A stretch of DNA of 64,000 bases. Source: Coptis chinensis (taxonomy: Eukaryota; Streptophyta; Magnoliopsida; Ranunculales; Ranunculaceae). Of the stretch, positions 23,309 through 35,731 are shown piece after piece. The first letter of the stretch is position 1. Every line of letters starts with the position of its first letter. The notes under the pieces are model-generated. The model saw only the letters and a list, made by a program, of their open reading frames with translations. It made no database searches and was not told where the DNA came from. The translations under genes and the position numbers were made by a program. The stretch lies in the NCBI GenBank assembly GCA_015680905.1, contig CM027377.1, positions 87,749,001 to 87,813,000 of the forward strand, in the 5' to 3' direction.

Positions 23309-23989
23309 GACTTTGAGCTAGGGCAATCAATACAACGCCTCCCCATCATCGCGAGAAAAATGCCAATCTCCATAATGTTTGAGTACAAATAACATCGCAG
23401 TCCCCATGTTCATGGTCATGCTTGCCAAGGGAATGGTGACGTCACGCCATGCCACATGGCCATTTCCTTCTCGTTTAATCTCAAGACCATCACCGTAAGT
23501 GCCACGAAATGCTTGCCACTAAAAGGCACGGTAAGAATTATGATAGATGTAATGCCATGATGCAACAGGATCGTGATATGGAAGATCCAAAGTTAGTGTA
23601 AGTTGTTGTTCAGAAAAGATATGAGGTGTGTCACCAACTTGAATTGTGAACCCGTCTAATTAGAAACCATGCGCATGGTTGAATGCTGGTGTGTCTTCCA
23701 TATTAGCATAAAAGTATGCAGCCAAACTCGGAGAATAAGTTTGGTCAGGTTGAAGAATTAGGGAAGACCATCCGATGTTTGTAATGTAGTCACGGAAGAG
23801 ATGACCATAGGTAATGGAATCCATCATAGACTGAAAGGATTGCTCAGGAATGAGTTTTGGAGGTACCACGTTTGATGAAGATGCAATTGATGAAGATGCC
23901 ATAGTGGATAAAGTAGAGAAATAGGTAACGGCAAAGGCAAACTGGATGGATAAATGAGTATGTAAGAGAATAGACCCTCCTATAAGCAC
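23309..23989 (-). pseudogene. Element C accessory frame Y, 5' part
   Basis: The minus-strand frame reads VVPPKLIPEQSFQSMMDS, YGHLFRDYITNIGWSSLIL and YSPSLAAYFYANM, aligning with PEQSFDDLLGSEFYGHWFHD and FYNNV of B's Y. The 3' part is at 13980-14382 beyond element F. It is a diverged, broken copy of unknown function. Confidence 0.65.
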
Positions 23990-24155
23990 ATGTTAAATGA
24001 TATTAGTCACAACGCAAATGATGACAATCCTATTAAAGCATTCCATACAAAAGAAGACACAAAAGTAAGACAAAATTCATAATACGACGAAAAAATGTAA
24101 TAACATATATGCGTATTTATTTATGGACTTAGTAATAGTAGAAAATTATGGATTG

Positions 24156-25218
24156 TTATGTTGATCTTGGAGACGATATCGCGGCACCGTTGTTTAGTTC
24201 TTCCATTTGTTGGCGAAGTTGCATCCGAATCTTCCCTTGGCGGAGAGAGAGTACGGTTTGATTTTCCATTAGAGAGGCGTCATTTTGCAAGGATCGAGAA
24301 TGATTTTCCAAGATCTCCTCCTGTTCAACATCATGCATTGTTTGACGATCTTGGAAATCCTGAAGAGTTGTGATGATGATATTCTGACGAGCGTGTAGTT
24401 CCCTCAAACCCTGATGAAGAAGTTTAATGCCTTCCATGGGATTAATAATGTTCAGCATGACATTTTCATCAAATAAATGGTCAGAATTTGAGCTTGGGTC
24501 GTTATGTTCCTCTATCAGAGTATCCGGAGTCCAAAAACCAACAGAGTAATCTGTTTGGAGTACTTTTATTTGTGCTCTTTGAAGGGGTGTCTCTGGAGAA
24601 ATTACTGGATAAACCTAACGCATCATAATCTGCGTTACTAAAGTGGGTAGGGTGTCGACCTTCTTGTTTTCTTGGTGATTACGTTCGAGAGGTGTTGGAT
24701 TAGACAAAAGTCATCTCTTTGAGTCGCAAAATCCAAAGTAGGTGAAGTTGAGGCTTTGTGACTTCGATTGGTGTGATGTACCTACCCACATGTGTCCCAC
24801 CAGTGGAGGAGCACAACACGTTGATTCGTTTCAAAGAGCGTTGAAGAACAATGTGATGTGTATTTCCGACTTCGTTATGAGATACGGTAGCTCAGAGTAA
24901 AGTTTTGGCGGAATCAAATGATGACTCTTGAAAAAGGGACCCTCGGTATTCACCGGGATTTGAAGTATGTCGGAGATCATTTCCTTAGTCAATTTATGAG
25001 CGTTGTCCATAGGCATTGAAGTAGAATTTTCCATTTTCAGATCCGCTAAATTGGTAGAACATCAAAACCAATTCTCGGGAATAACCAGCTGCTGAATGAT
25101 ATAGAAGAGGCGTCCATCCGCGACGTATGATTTCGGTGTCAAAATAAGGAGAAAACCGGCCATCTTCCAAAGTTTTCAGGTAGTCTTTCTCTGCCGTTAT
25201 TTTTCGTGGTTGATCCAT
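24156..25218 (-). pseudogene. Element C accessory frame X, second copy
   Basis: The minus-strand translation begins MDQPRKITAEKDYLKTLEDG and continues FSPYFDTEIIRRGWTPLLYH and LVLMFYQFSGS, aligned with B's X. The C-terminal part (24458-24156) is a Gln/Glu-rich, probably coiled-coil tail (LHARQNIIITTLQDFQDRQT). A second, different X-type frame lies at 26321-27375, so C carries two in tandem. The copy is broken. Confidence 0.6.
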
Positions 25219-26320
25219 TGGTAGTATTACTGAGGGAAGGATAGGGAAAATTGTTTGAATAAGAATGGCTGAAAAAGAAGAGATTTATAGACAATCTATG
25301 AGTCTGTACCAATCTGGAGTCCAAGTGTAGTTAATGACCCATGTGATTATGAACAACATCATATGGGATCCACAGTAAGTCTTTTCATGTCAGATATCCA
25401 AATACAATTAATGAGATGGTTCAATGTTAGAAAATACGGAGGAAAGTTTCACAGGGTAGTTAGACTTACACGTAATTTCAGAAATGATGATCATAACTCA
25501 GTAATAGAATATGGATAGAATAATCGGGCTGCATGTGTGACAAGTGTTATGCGTACCTTGTAGCGTGCGCGATCTTCTCTGAACACCATATGTATCAATT
25601 AATTATTTTGGTGAGTTTTGGATGGCCTTTCTTTGTTATTGTTTGTTTATTTATTTACTTATTATTTTTTTTTATTATATTGTTTGTTTATTTTTTTATT
25701 TTTATTTATTTTTTTTAGAGAGGAAAAGACAACTAATATACACAAATATTTAATACGGAACTTCTCCATTTAATACGTAACCCGTACAAATGTGTGAGAA
25801 TTATTTAACACACCATACTAATATATAAAATGAAAATCAGAAAAAGAGATGGTTACATAGATCTAGATGTTCGGATCATGTTATGCATGAGTGTGAGGAG
25901 AATAATGATAAACACCGTTATCACGAATATCGTGATAGCCCATTCGTTGCTCCTTTTCCCAACGCTCTATTTGATTCATTATGTTCAAGAAATTGAGAAT
26001 TTGTGAAAAAGAATTTGTGAAGAGGGAGAGAAGGGAATGAGTGAAAGTGGAAAAGGAGGGTTGTATTTATAACTTGATTTCTGACCGTTGGAATCAGTCC
26101 GTTTGGTTTTGACCGTTGGGCTTTGAGAGTAGGCCCAATGCATCAAGGGACAACTAATATAGTAGGAATTACAATAATTGCATAACATAAATAATTTCTC
26201 AATTAAAACGCCTGGAGATACAAAATTATGAGAAATCAACTGATATATAATATTTTTATCATAAGAAAACTAAAAATGCAATGCATAAGGGAAATAAACA
26301 GCTATTGGGAATCCTCCGGG
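25219..26320 (-). other. Element C noncoding stretch between the two X copies
   Basis: This is AT-rich, with a T/TTTA-rich run near 25620-25720. Short frames here show no family resemblance. The stretch separates two paralogous frames, like the gaps between X and Y in other elements. Confidence 0.5.
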
Positions 26321-27375
26321 TTAGCAGAAGATGAACCGGGTTTCTCGCCGTCGGCCACCTAATTTAACTTCCGGGCCGAAATGACCGGTCGGAATGTGGC
26401 CTATAGACTGTAGCAATTGATCTTGGAATTGCAGCTGATTTACCAACATCATTCTCTGGAAACGGCCTTGGCAATTGCTCATTTCTTGCTGGAAGTCATT
26501 TTGGGAAGTAATCATCTCTTCCTGACGAAGAAACATCTTGTGCATACTAGTGTTCATGTGACACAAGGCTTCCATGGGAGTGTTGATTCGGTGCATGGTA
26601 GCCTCATTAAAACAGTCGGGTGGTGAAGGGGGAGGAGGAGGTACGTTATCACGCTCAATGTCATCTCTAGCTACTGGGTCCCAGTGGTCCAGAACACAAG
26701 TCTCGAAAATTTCAAAATTCTCGAAAGACCTTGTTGGAATGAAAGGAGTAGCGGACTGGAACCCTAAATTAAGCATAAGCTGAGTAACAAGTACAGCAAG
26801 AGGAGCTGACCTGTTTGACGAGGTCGTAAGAATATGGCCCAGAAAATGGACCATACGAAAGTGTGCTTCTTCTCTGGAGGATCCACAGAATTCCAAAGGT
26901 GCAAGAATGTCTTGTTCACGTCAGACGTCTTTGAAGTTCCAATGACGTTGCAAGCCAGCCATTGAGTGACGGCTAGTTGGTTTCATCTGAGCGAGTGCTA
27001 GTACATGCAGTTCGAGCCGTCATTGTACTCTCCCTCGAGAAGCGTGTCAAACATCAAATCCCTCGTAGTCGGATACTCTGACAATAACAGGGTCGGACTA
27101 TTAGAGTTTATTGGAATCTGTGATGTATTCGATATTAACTCCAGCATGAGTTTACGTTCCAACCCATCCGCCGTAATCCAAAATTCATCACCCCGGAAAC
27201 CTCCATTGTTGTAAAATTTCAACACTAAATCTTCGGAGTATTGAGCTGGAATTCGATGCAATAGATATTCCCACTCTCTACTAGCAATTTCCTCATCGAA
27301 AAATGGGTGAAACATCCCAGAATTGTAGAGGTTTTCGAAATTTCTCTCAACTGTGATTCGCCTTTGTGCTGCCAT
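26321..27375 (-). pseudogene. Element C accessory frame X, first copy
   Basis: The minus-strand frame from 27375 reads MAAQRRITVERNFENLYNSG, then FHPFFDEEIASREWEYLLHR and LVLKFYNNGGFRGDEFWIT, a clear match to MAQRRRILSEQAF and FSPFFSDKIIRRDWNNLWY of B. A Pro-rich hinge (PPPPPSPP) and a long Gln/Met-rich tail (26560-26321) follow. Function is unknown; the order fold-domain plus coiled-coil tail is shared with B and D. The copy is broken. Confidence 0.65.
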
Positions 27376-28779
27376 AGCGTGGTGTAGATGATATTTTTAG
27401 GGTTGAAATAGCTAGGATTGGTGGAGGAAATGGTGCTGGAGGAAGGATTTTTAATTTGGTGGAGTTTGGCCCACATGCGCGGGTTGATTTCACTGATGGA
27501 GAGTCGCGTGCGCGAGGGGAGTGTGAGGGAGACCAAGATCCGGATTTTTAGGGGGAAGAAATGAAAGGGTTGGATGCGTGGGTAGCCCCGCGTGTGGGTT
27601 TTGTAGCCGGGTCAGTGATTTTGGGTTAGGTCCAATATTTTTGCCCAAGCCCAAATGATTTCCAGAAATTCCCTTTATGTCCCGAATTGTGTTTTAACCC
27701 CAAATTGAACCAATGAGATATCAAAACGATCGGCATTAAAAATTCCATCCACTGGAATATGACATAATCACATTCAAACTCAATTTTTTTTTTTTTGGTT
27801 TTTATTTATTTACACTTTTATATACAAATGTACAAGACGAAAGGAACGTGTCAACAACACCGGAAATCCAAATAAAACAACACATCACAAATGCCTTTAA
27901 CTCAAGGCAACTTTCATGTCGGCTCGGGGCAAACTCAATCCTGCCGACCGCGTGGCTTAACCTTTATGTTATAGGGGCCCTAGGGTTGGGGCGGTACCAT
28001 CCCCGACCAATGTGCAATGGTCTAGTAATAATATTACCCTTAGTACATATGGTATAGCCTCAAACCGCCCCTTGATCTGATCACATAGAAAACCGATCGG
28101 GGTTGGCCTGGTGGAATCCATTGCCCACACGAACTAGGAAATGTCCGATGTTGCATATCACGACTTTCTTTGGGCACCATGCTTGGTGCTAAGGGAAAAA
28201 TGATTATATACATGTTGAGTCTTTTAACGTCAGATCCTCAAGACAAATGTGAGTCTTTTAACGTCAGATCCTCAAGATGAATCCCAACCTGTGGGAACAA
28301 CGGGACGACGACGAAGTTTATCCTGCTGAGCTGGTGTCAGACAATAATATACCTTACACTGGCTCATCTCGGATAGAAGATCAAGACCTGGACAAAAAGG
28401 AGTTTGATAGTTCATACACCCCCATCCTTTTAAGCCGCCGCTTTTCGAAGCAAAAAAGTACTACGACCATTACCTATTCGAGATGGGTGAGATTTGGACC
28501 AAATGATGAGTTGGAGTTCGCGAGGAAGAGAATAGAAAAGGGAGGAGAAAGAAGGAGTTGAAATTTTTGGTACCCATTGTTTTCCAGGAGGCACGTTTGC
28601 TCGATTATCAGAAGACATTTATACTCAGTTTTGAAGTAGAGTTTTTGTGGACTATGGTTCCGGCGCTTGCAACCACACGCTCTAGGGATTTAAAGAAAAG
28701 AAAATAGAAGAGGGTCGGCTACCCAAATGGCGTACTTTCTCTGTTTAAACACATGGAAAGAAGTACACCATCGAATCTA
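27376..28779 (-). other. Element C stretch between integrase and X
   Basis: This is noncoding as far as I can see. It contains a direct repeat (28217-28276), a T run at 27785-27797 and short frames without family resemblance. Confidence 0.5.
28217..28276 (-). repeat. 32-base tandem repeat with conserved TCAGAT motif
   Basis: GAGTCTTTTAACGTCAGATC with CTCAAGA occurs twice, about 32 bases apart. Single related motifs (TCAGATACTCAAGACTT, TCAGATTCCCGAGACTT) lie near 5580 (A), 18075 (F), 57125 (D) and, inverted, 42800 (B). Confidence 0.7.
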
Positions 28780-29883
28780 TTAGTTTATGTAGACTGGGTC
28801 ATTGAGAAGAGTCTCTTCGACATCTGGAGAGCGCAACTCATGATAATGTTTAAGGTGTTGGCCATTTACTTGAAATTCACTGTCATCATTTATATTTTTC
28901 AAAGAAATAGCCCCGTAAGGGGTGACAGCAGAGACTGTGAAAGGACCAGACCATCGAGTCTTTAATTTTCCTAGAAAAATGTGTAATCTTGATTTGTACA
29001 ACAAAACTTTTTGACCCACTTTGAATTCTTTTCTCAATATGTGCTTGTCATGCACTCTTTTCATGTTGGCTTTATAGGATTTCAAGAGATCATAGGCATC
29101 ACTCCGAATTTCCTCAAGCTCATTTAACTGCAATTTTCTTTTCTCGCCTGCCGCGTTAGTATTATAATCGAGGCTTTTGATGGCCCATAGAGCACGGTGC
29201 TCAAGTTCAACCGGCAGATGACAAGGTTTTCCAAAAACGAGGCGATAAGGAGACATCCCTATAGGTGTCTTAAAAGATGTTTTGTATGCCCACAAGGCAT
29301 CAGATAATCATAGAGACCAGTCTTTTCTAGATGGATTGACAGTTTTTTCCAAAATGGATTTGATCTCTCTATTAGAGACTTCTACTTGACCACTGGTTTG
29401 AGGATGATACGGAGTTGCCACTTTGTGCGTGACTCCATATTTCTTTACTAATGATTCAAAAATTTTATTGCAGAAATGTTTTCCCCCATCACTAATTATA
29501 GCTTTTGGAACACCAAATCGAGAGAAAATATTTTCTTTTACGAACAAAACGACTGTTTTATGATCGTTAGCACGACATGCCAATGCCTCAATCCATTTTG
29601 ATACATAGTCAACTGCTACTAGAATGTATAGGAAGCCATGTGAATTTGGAAATGGACCCATGAAGTCGATGCCCCATACATCAAAGATTTCCACAATTAA
29701 AATGGGATTTAAGGGCATCATATTTCGTTGAGTAATGCGTCCTAGCTGCTGGCAGCGATTGCATGCTTTGCAATGCTCTCTAAACAGAGTTGGCCAATAG
29801 AATCCACATTGTAGGACCTTGGCCGCAGTTTTCTTACCACTAAAATGACCACCATAAGATTGTTCATGACAGAAGGATAACAC
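28780..29883 (-). pseudogene. Element C integrase
   Basis: The minus-strand translation shows the HHCC zinc region ([11 protein letters not shown] and CNRCQQLGR), then the DDE core: [12 protein letters not shown], then [12 protein letters not shown], then [20 protein letters not shown], and a C-terminal stretch with [20 protein letters not shown]. Integrase joins the cDNA to host DNA. It is the best preserved integrase in the window, in two overlapping blocks, and is not whole. Confidence 0.85.
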
Positions 29884-29958
29884 ATCATTGTGTTCCCAAT
29901 CAGGGATGCAACGGCGGATTAGTTGGTCTGAACAGTACTTGAAGAGGTAGGGATCATC

Positions 29959-31340
29959 CTAGAAATAAAATTTCACAGTGGAGAAGAACTTTTTCCGGTC
30001 ATTACAAGACCAAGATGAAGGGACTTCTTCGGTAACTAAGTAATTTACTATGTCAGCGTACCAAGGGGACGAAAAAATAGAGTACAAGTGTTCATCTGGA
30101 AAGGAATCACAGATTGGTTCGGTATTAGTATCAACATCACTGACAAGTCGTGATAAATGGTCTGCAACCACATTTTCGCAACCTTTTTTATCTCTAATTT
30201 CTAGAGTAAATTCTTGCAAAAGGAGAATCCATCGGATCAACCTTTGGTTTGCATCTTTTTTCGCTAATAGATAACGAAGTGTCGCATGGTTAGTGTAGAC
30301 AATAGTTGCATCAGTGGTGGTATAGTTACGTTGAGCTTCATTAAGGGTTTTACTCGCATAGTAAATGACAACTGGCTTATCTTCTCGGCGTTGCCCTAGT
30401 ACAACTCCAATAGCATAGTCGCTCGCGTCACACATTAATTCAAAATGTTTAGACCAATCAGGTGGTTGAATTATGGGAGCGGTAGTTAATGCGGTTTTTA
30501 AAATTTCAAAGGCTTGTTTGCAATTGAAACTGAAATAAAAAACGGCATCTTTAAGCAGGAGATTGGTTAAAGGTCGAGCAACCTTTGAGAAATCTTGAAT
30601 AAATCTCCTATAGAAACCCGCGTGTCCTAAAAATGCGCGAATGTCTCGAACTGATTTTGGTATAGGAAGTGAAGCAATTTTTTCTATCTTAGCTTTGTCG
30701 ACTTCGATTCCGTCCTTTGAAACGATATGTCCTAAAACTATTCCTTTTGTAACCATGAAATGACATTTTTCCCAATTAAGAACAAGGTTTTTCTATTCAT
30801 AACGTGTAAAGACATTTTCAAGATTTGATAGACAACTATTGAAAGAATCTCCATATATGGAGAAGTCGTCCATGAACACTTCCATAAAACGCTCAACCAT
30901 ATATCGAAAATGTGAAGCATGCGTTGGAAAGTACGGTGCATTGCAAAGGCGAAAGGCATTCGTTTATATGCAAATGTACCAAATGGACAGTGAACGTGGT
31001 CTTGTCTTGATCGCCAGGTCTATGACTATCTGAAAATAACTGAATAACCATCAAGAAAACAGTAATATGCATGACCAGCTAAACGTTCGAGCATCTGATC
31101 GATGAATGGGAGTGGAAAGTGATCCTTACGAGTGACGGCATTAAGTTTGCGATAGTCAATGCATATTCGCCATTTCACTGGAATATGAGCGGAAATGCAT
31201 TCATCTTTATCATTTTTCACAACTGTAATGCCAGATTTCTTGGGAACAACGTGTATTGGACTCACCCAAACACTATCAGAGATAAGGTAAATAATACCCG
31301 CATCGAGTAATTTTAAAACTTCGTCTCGTACCACATCTTT
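29959..31340 (-). pseudogene. Element C reverse transcriptase and RNase H
   Basis: On the minus strand the RT shows WRICIDYRKLNAVTRKDHFP, FIDQMLERLAGHAYYCFLDG, MPFAFAMHRTFQRML and, further on, LGHIVSKDGIEVDKAKIEKI and VRDIRAFLGHAGFYRRFIQD. RNase H follows with FELMCDASDYAIGVVLGQRR and VIYYASKTLNEAQRNYTTTD. This is the Ty3/gypsy order. It is the only recognisable reverse transcriptase in the window. It is broken in a few places. Confidence 0.85.
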
Positions 31341-32270
31341 CATGGTAGGGTGTAGTCGACGCTGCGGTTCACGTGACGTCTTAGCATTTTCTTCAAGGTG
31401 TATGCGATGAGTGCACACAGCAGGTGCAATGCCTTTAATGTCAGCGAGGGACCATCCAATAGCAGAACGATGTTGTTGAATGACATTAATTAAACGAGCT
31501 TCCTGATCATCAGTTAATTGTGAAGAAATGATAACTGGGTGACGACCATTTGGATCAAGCTGTACGTATTTTAATTCCGAAGGAAGAGGTTTTAAATCAG
31601 GGGGTGGAGTGGGTATTAAAGATTCTTGAGGAAAGTCATCATCCATGCAGTAAACAGATTGATGTTCATCCAAGTTACTGGACATTACAGTCGTAGGGTC
31701 AAATAATGGTATTGACTCTAATAACTCATTTACTTCTTGTGTATAATCATCATCCTCAAACTCGGATTCGCTAAAGGAAAGAAATTGGTACACTTCATCT
31801 TCTGGAAACGAGTTTGTTAAATACTCTTGTGGAATGCTGTCAACCCTGTTCACCTCACCATCAATGTCAGGCTCTGGAATTTGTTTCATCAATTTGAACA
31901 CATTTACCTCTACCGATAGATTTCCGAAGGACATGGTCATTAAACCATCCCTACAGTTAATAAGAGCATTAGCAGTTGCTAGGAACGGACGTCCTAAGAA
32001 GATAGGAATGGAATCACATGCAACTTCTGTATCCAAAATAACAAAGTCTACATGATAGAAGAAGTCTTGGACTTTTACGAGGACGTTTTCCATAATTCCT
32101 TTTGGATACTTTATGGAACGATCGGCTAACTGTAGAGTCATGGTGGTAGGCTTGAGCTCATGAAGACCTAGTTGTTTAAATAAGTAATATGGAAGTAAGT
32201 TCACACTAGCTCCTAGGTCCAGTAACGCAGTAGCCGTATATTTGTCACCTAAGGTACATGGATGGAAACT
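31341..32270 (-). pseudogene. Element C protease and linker
   Basis: The minus-strand frame starts in the retropepsin (LLPYYLFKQLGLHELKP, LADRSIKYPKGIMENVLVKV, IFLGRPFLATANALI), continues through an acidic linker, and reaches PVIISSQLTDDQEARLINVI, the usual lead-in to the Athila polymerase. The upstream part of the protease is separated by solo LTR G. A to F copies share the protease but not the polymerase lead-in. Confidence 0.8.
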
Positions 32271-33748
32271 TGATAAGAGCCCAAAACTGTAGTTTTAACC
32301 CTGTAACAGTCATACTTTTAGACCAATTATGTGAGTAATAATAAAGAGTTAACACTGATTACGTGTTTCTATGCATTTTAGGTTTCAAAGTCTATTATGT
32401 GCAGAAATACGCCACTTTAGCGAGATAAAGGAGCAAAGGTCGGTTACTAAGGAGTTCCGTGATTAAAGGCCAAGATTCAAGAAGATAAAGCCTTTCTAAA
32501 AGCCCGGTCAAAAGCTGAAAAGTCGACGCGGGTAGAAACAGCACACAAGTCAGCAGAATTTCCGAAGGTCGTATCTTTGGACTTAGACCTCGAAATGGGT
32601 CCTACCTTATGTCAAAACGACCGGCTCGAAAAGAGCTTTCCAATGGTCTAAGCCTTGATCCAATCAGAGGACCATAAGTGGATGAAAAGTCTGTTGAAGC
32701 CAACTGCAGCTGAAGAGGCCTTTTTGGACTGAAAGAATTGGGTTTTGGGCCTGATTCTCTGGCCCAAAACATGGATCCAAGCCCATGCACGATTTTTGGA
32801 TCTGAAAGTATAAAAACCAAAGCTTAACTCTTTGTTAATGGTAGCTAGTTAGACCTAAAACTATATAGAACTCTAGATCTAGTTTTCAGTAGAGTAATTA
32901 AGTTTAAGTTCCATTTCCAATTCTTGTTTTAGATTAAGTCTTGAATCATTGTTCTTGATTGATTAGATAAATAAAATAGCTATTTTTATCAATTTCGATT
33001 TTTGTCATTTCAATTTATAAATCTAATTTTAATTCTTGTTGATTATCATTTCGTAGTTTAAGTAGATTGAAACATTGTTAGTTAAATTAGTTAAGTTAGA
33101 ATTTTAATATGATGTGTAGTTATAATTCAATGGGAAATGATGGGTTGATGACTCAAGGCTAAAACCTCCATTAGAGGGGTTGATGATGCCTTGATGAAAA
33201 CTTAGTTGTATAGTGTAGATGCATTGTAGAATCTATTCCACTCTAGAAGGTCGTGATTCGCCATGAGAATGGGTGGACAACCTCACATGCTAGTTAGTAT
33301 TTGGTAGAAATGCCATGAACACTAGGGATTAGAACTCGAAATTCTTACCGTAAGAACGTAAGAATCAAGATACAAGAATCTATGCGAGGTTATTAAGTTG
33401 GATTCGAGGTGGATTCAATTCCCCTCTAATCCTTTATCTAGATTCAAAAACAATCATATTTCCATAGCATTCGTAGTTTAAATTCAACATAATCAATTTC
33501 ATATTGTGTCGTAGTGTAACACCCTTCGTAAATCTCTCATTAGACTTAAAACCGATTAATTAGATTAGAAAACATTCCATGCTAGAGAACTAGGAGTGGA
33601 ACGAATTTATTACTCCACTCTATTTCGATAGAATTGAGAGTATAAACTTTGATAAATATAGACACGACATATCATAGTTTTAGTTTACTTATGTTTTGAG
33701 TTTCATTGTTCATTTCGTAGGTAAACTATTCAATTTTATAGTTTATCA
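32271..33748 (+). mobile_element. Solo LTR G inserted in element C
   Basis: This starts TGATAAGAGCCC and ends AGTTTATCA, and is flanked by AAACT (32266-32270) and AAAAT (33749-33753), a 5-bp duplication with one change. It belongs to the GTAACAGTCATAC subfamily, like E. It lies opposite to C and splits C's protease region. No internal sequence is present. Confidence 0.8.
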
Positions 33749-35731
33749 AAAATTGTTCGGTGAGGAACGCTTGTTGAGGAACATTAGTTCTCCTTTTTGT
33801 GGTGCACATATCCTTCAGAAATTTTGCATGTTTTGGTAATAGTTTTAAGGCATCGAGAAAAAGCAAGTTGATCGTCAAATTTTTAAAATCTCGAATTTCC
33901 AAAATTCTCATCGGGTTTATTCTTGCCTGCCGCGTGGAAACGGTGCCTTGGGACGGAATTTGGAAAAGGGTCTTCTTGCTTATTTCCTAAATTCTGAGAT
34001 GTTGACTTTATTTGATCTGGTAAATTGTCCGTAGGTTCATTATTAGAAATAGGTTCATTGGAACCTTCAGATTCCTTTGGTTGATTATCTGGCATACGTA
34101 TTTGATTATCTACCGTTTTTCCAGATCGTATAGTAGTGATTGCATGCACCTCACCTTGATTGGAGGTGCTTGTACCAGGTGCATTAGTAAGTTCAAAGGC
34201 TGTGTTTGCTGGTTTAGGGTTTGGAACTGCTTGTCCAGGAAACACGCCTTTCTGACTCTTTTCTTGCGCTAATTGTTGAAGTGATTGTTGGTTCATGTAG
34301 GCTAAGCAATCTTGAATCAAACTGTTGGTTCATGTAGGCTAAGAAAGTCTCGTTTGACCTATTCGAAACGGGTTGCACAGGTTGTGCAACAGGTAGTAGT
34401 TCACGATTATTGCTGAGAAGTTGTTGATTATAGTTGGGATCTGGATTAGCCAGAACAAGGTTGCGGTTGGTTTGATAGTTAGTATTGGAATTATTTTGAA
34501 ATTGACCTTGTTGGTATCGTTGATTATTTCCTTGGCGGTATGGAATAAAATTGTTGGTAGGTCGAACAGGTGGATTAGCGAAACCTGGAGGAGCCCCCAT
34601 TTGTTGGTTATTTTGGCCAAAGCGAAAAATTCGGATGTTGTCTCCACGGTGCATTGGGAATGTTGAATGCACATGCCTCCTCCGATTGTTGAGTAGGGGA
34701 AACATATAACAAGGGACAATATGCATCAGGATGGTCAGGACTAAGACAAAGGACACATGGGGCGGTGTCAACGTTCATGACTGGTTTTGGTAGTTGATCG
34801 TTTACTTGAACTGCAAGGGCATCTACTTTTTTAGTTAGGGATTCTATCAATTTTTTATTTTGGGATCGGGTTTTACCTCAAAAATAGATGTGGCCTTTGT
34901 AATATTGTCCTTTGATGGCCTAGACAACTCAGTGTTACCCCAGTGTGTACCTTTTTTCACTTGTTTTTCAAGAAAAGTATAAGCTTCAGTAGCTCCTTTG
35001 TCCATGAAGCAACCGCCGTTCATTATATCAAGAGTTTCTTTTTGATGATCAGAAAGACCATTAAAGAATGAACGAACAAGGACAGCTTTGTCCAGTTGGT
35101 GATGAGGACATTCTAATAGAAGATCAATAAACGACTCCATGCTTTCGTAAAGGATTCATGAGGATTTTGACGAAAGAATTGAATTTTCTGAAGCATTTCA
35201 GTTGTTTTTTTTTTAGTGTAAAACTGAAGCATGAAAGCTTGAACTAGTTTATTCCATGTGTCTATGGACTGTGGCTGTTGTCCTGCTAGCCAAATTGACG
35301 CTTTTTCCGCTAAAGTGAATGGAAACAGTCGAAGCAAGAGTTGTTCCTTAGAGACTGCTGGATGCTGAAATGTTGTTGCCACTTGTTGAAGCCTACGAAG
35401 ATGATTATAAGGTTTTTCGTGCTCCAAACCATGATATATAGGTAACAAACTAAAAACGTTTGGTGGGATACGAAAATCACCGACAATGTCCTCAAGTTTG
35501 ATGCAGGAAGAAGGTCCTTCCTGTAATGCAAAGATAGAAGTCCGAGAGGGACTTCTCTGCTGGTGGAGGATCGTCGGCCATAATGACAGAAGTTGATGGC
35601 GACGAAGGATCGTGATGAAGGTAATTAGAAGAAGAACAATTTTTAGGTGAGAACTTACGCAATTGTTTATCGTATTTTTTTCGACGATAGGTATGTTCAA
35701 TTTCTTTAGTGGAACCAGACCTTAATCTCAT
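33749..35731 (-). pseudogene. Element C gag
   Basis: The minus-strand frame starts at 35731 with MRLRSGSTKE. It continues with LPIYHGLEHEKPYNHLRRLQ, FPFTLAEKASIWLAGQQPQS and QFFRQNPHESF (gag domain), the CCHC-type knuckle CVLCLSPDHPDAYCPL, a Gln/Asn-rich segment, and a tail with HAITTIRSGKTVDNQIRMP. The knuckle follows a CX2CX4HX4C spacing. It differs from A, B and F gag in sequence but not in order, which places C in a sister lineage. It is broken. Confidence 0.8.

Noticed and set aside
25533-25718. 61-codon frame rich in Phe and Ile, resembling a membrane peptide
   Set aside because: It comes from a T-rich TTTA tract inside element C and is not conserved.
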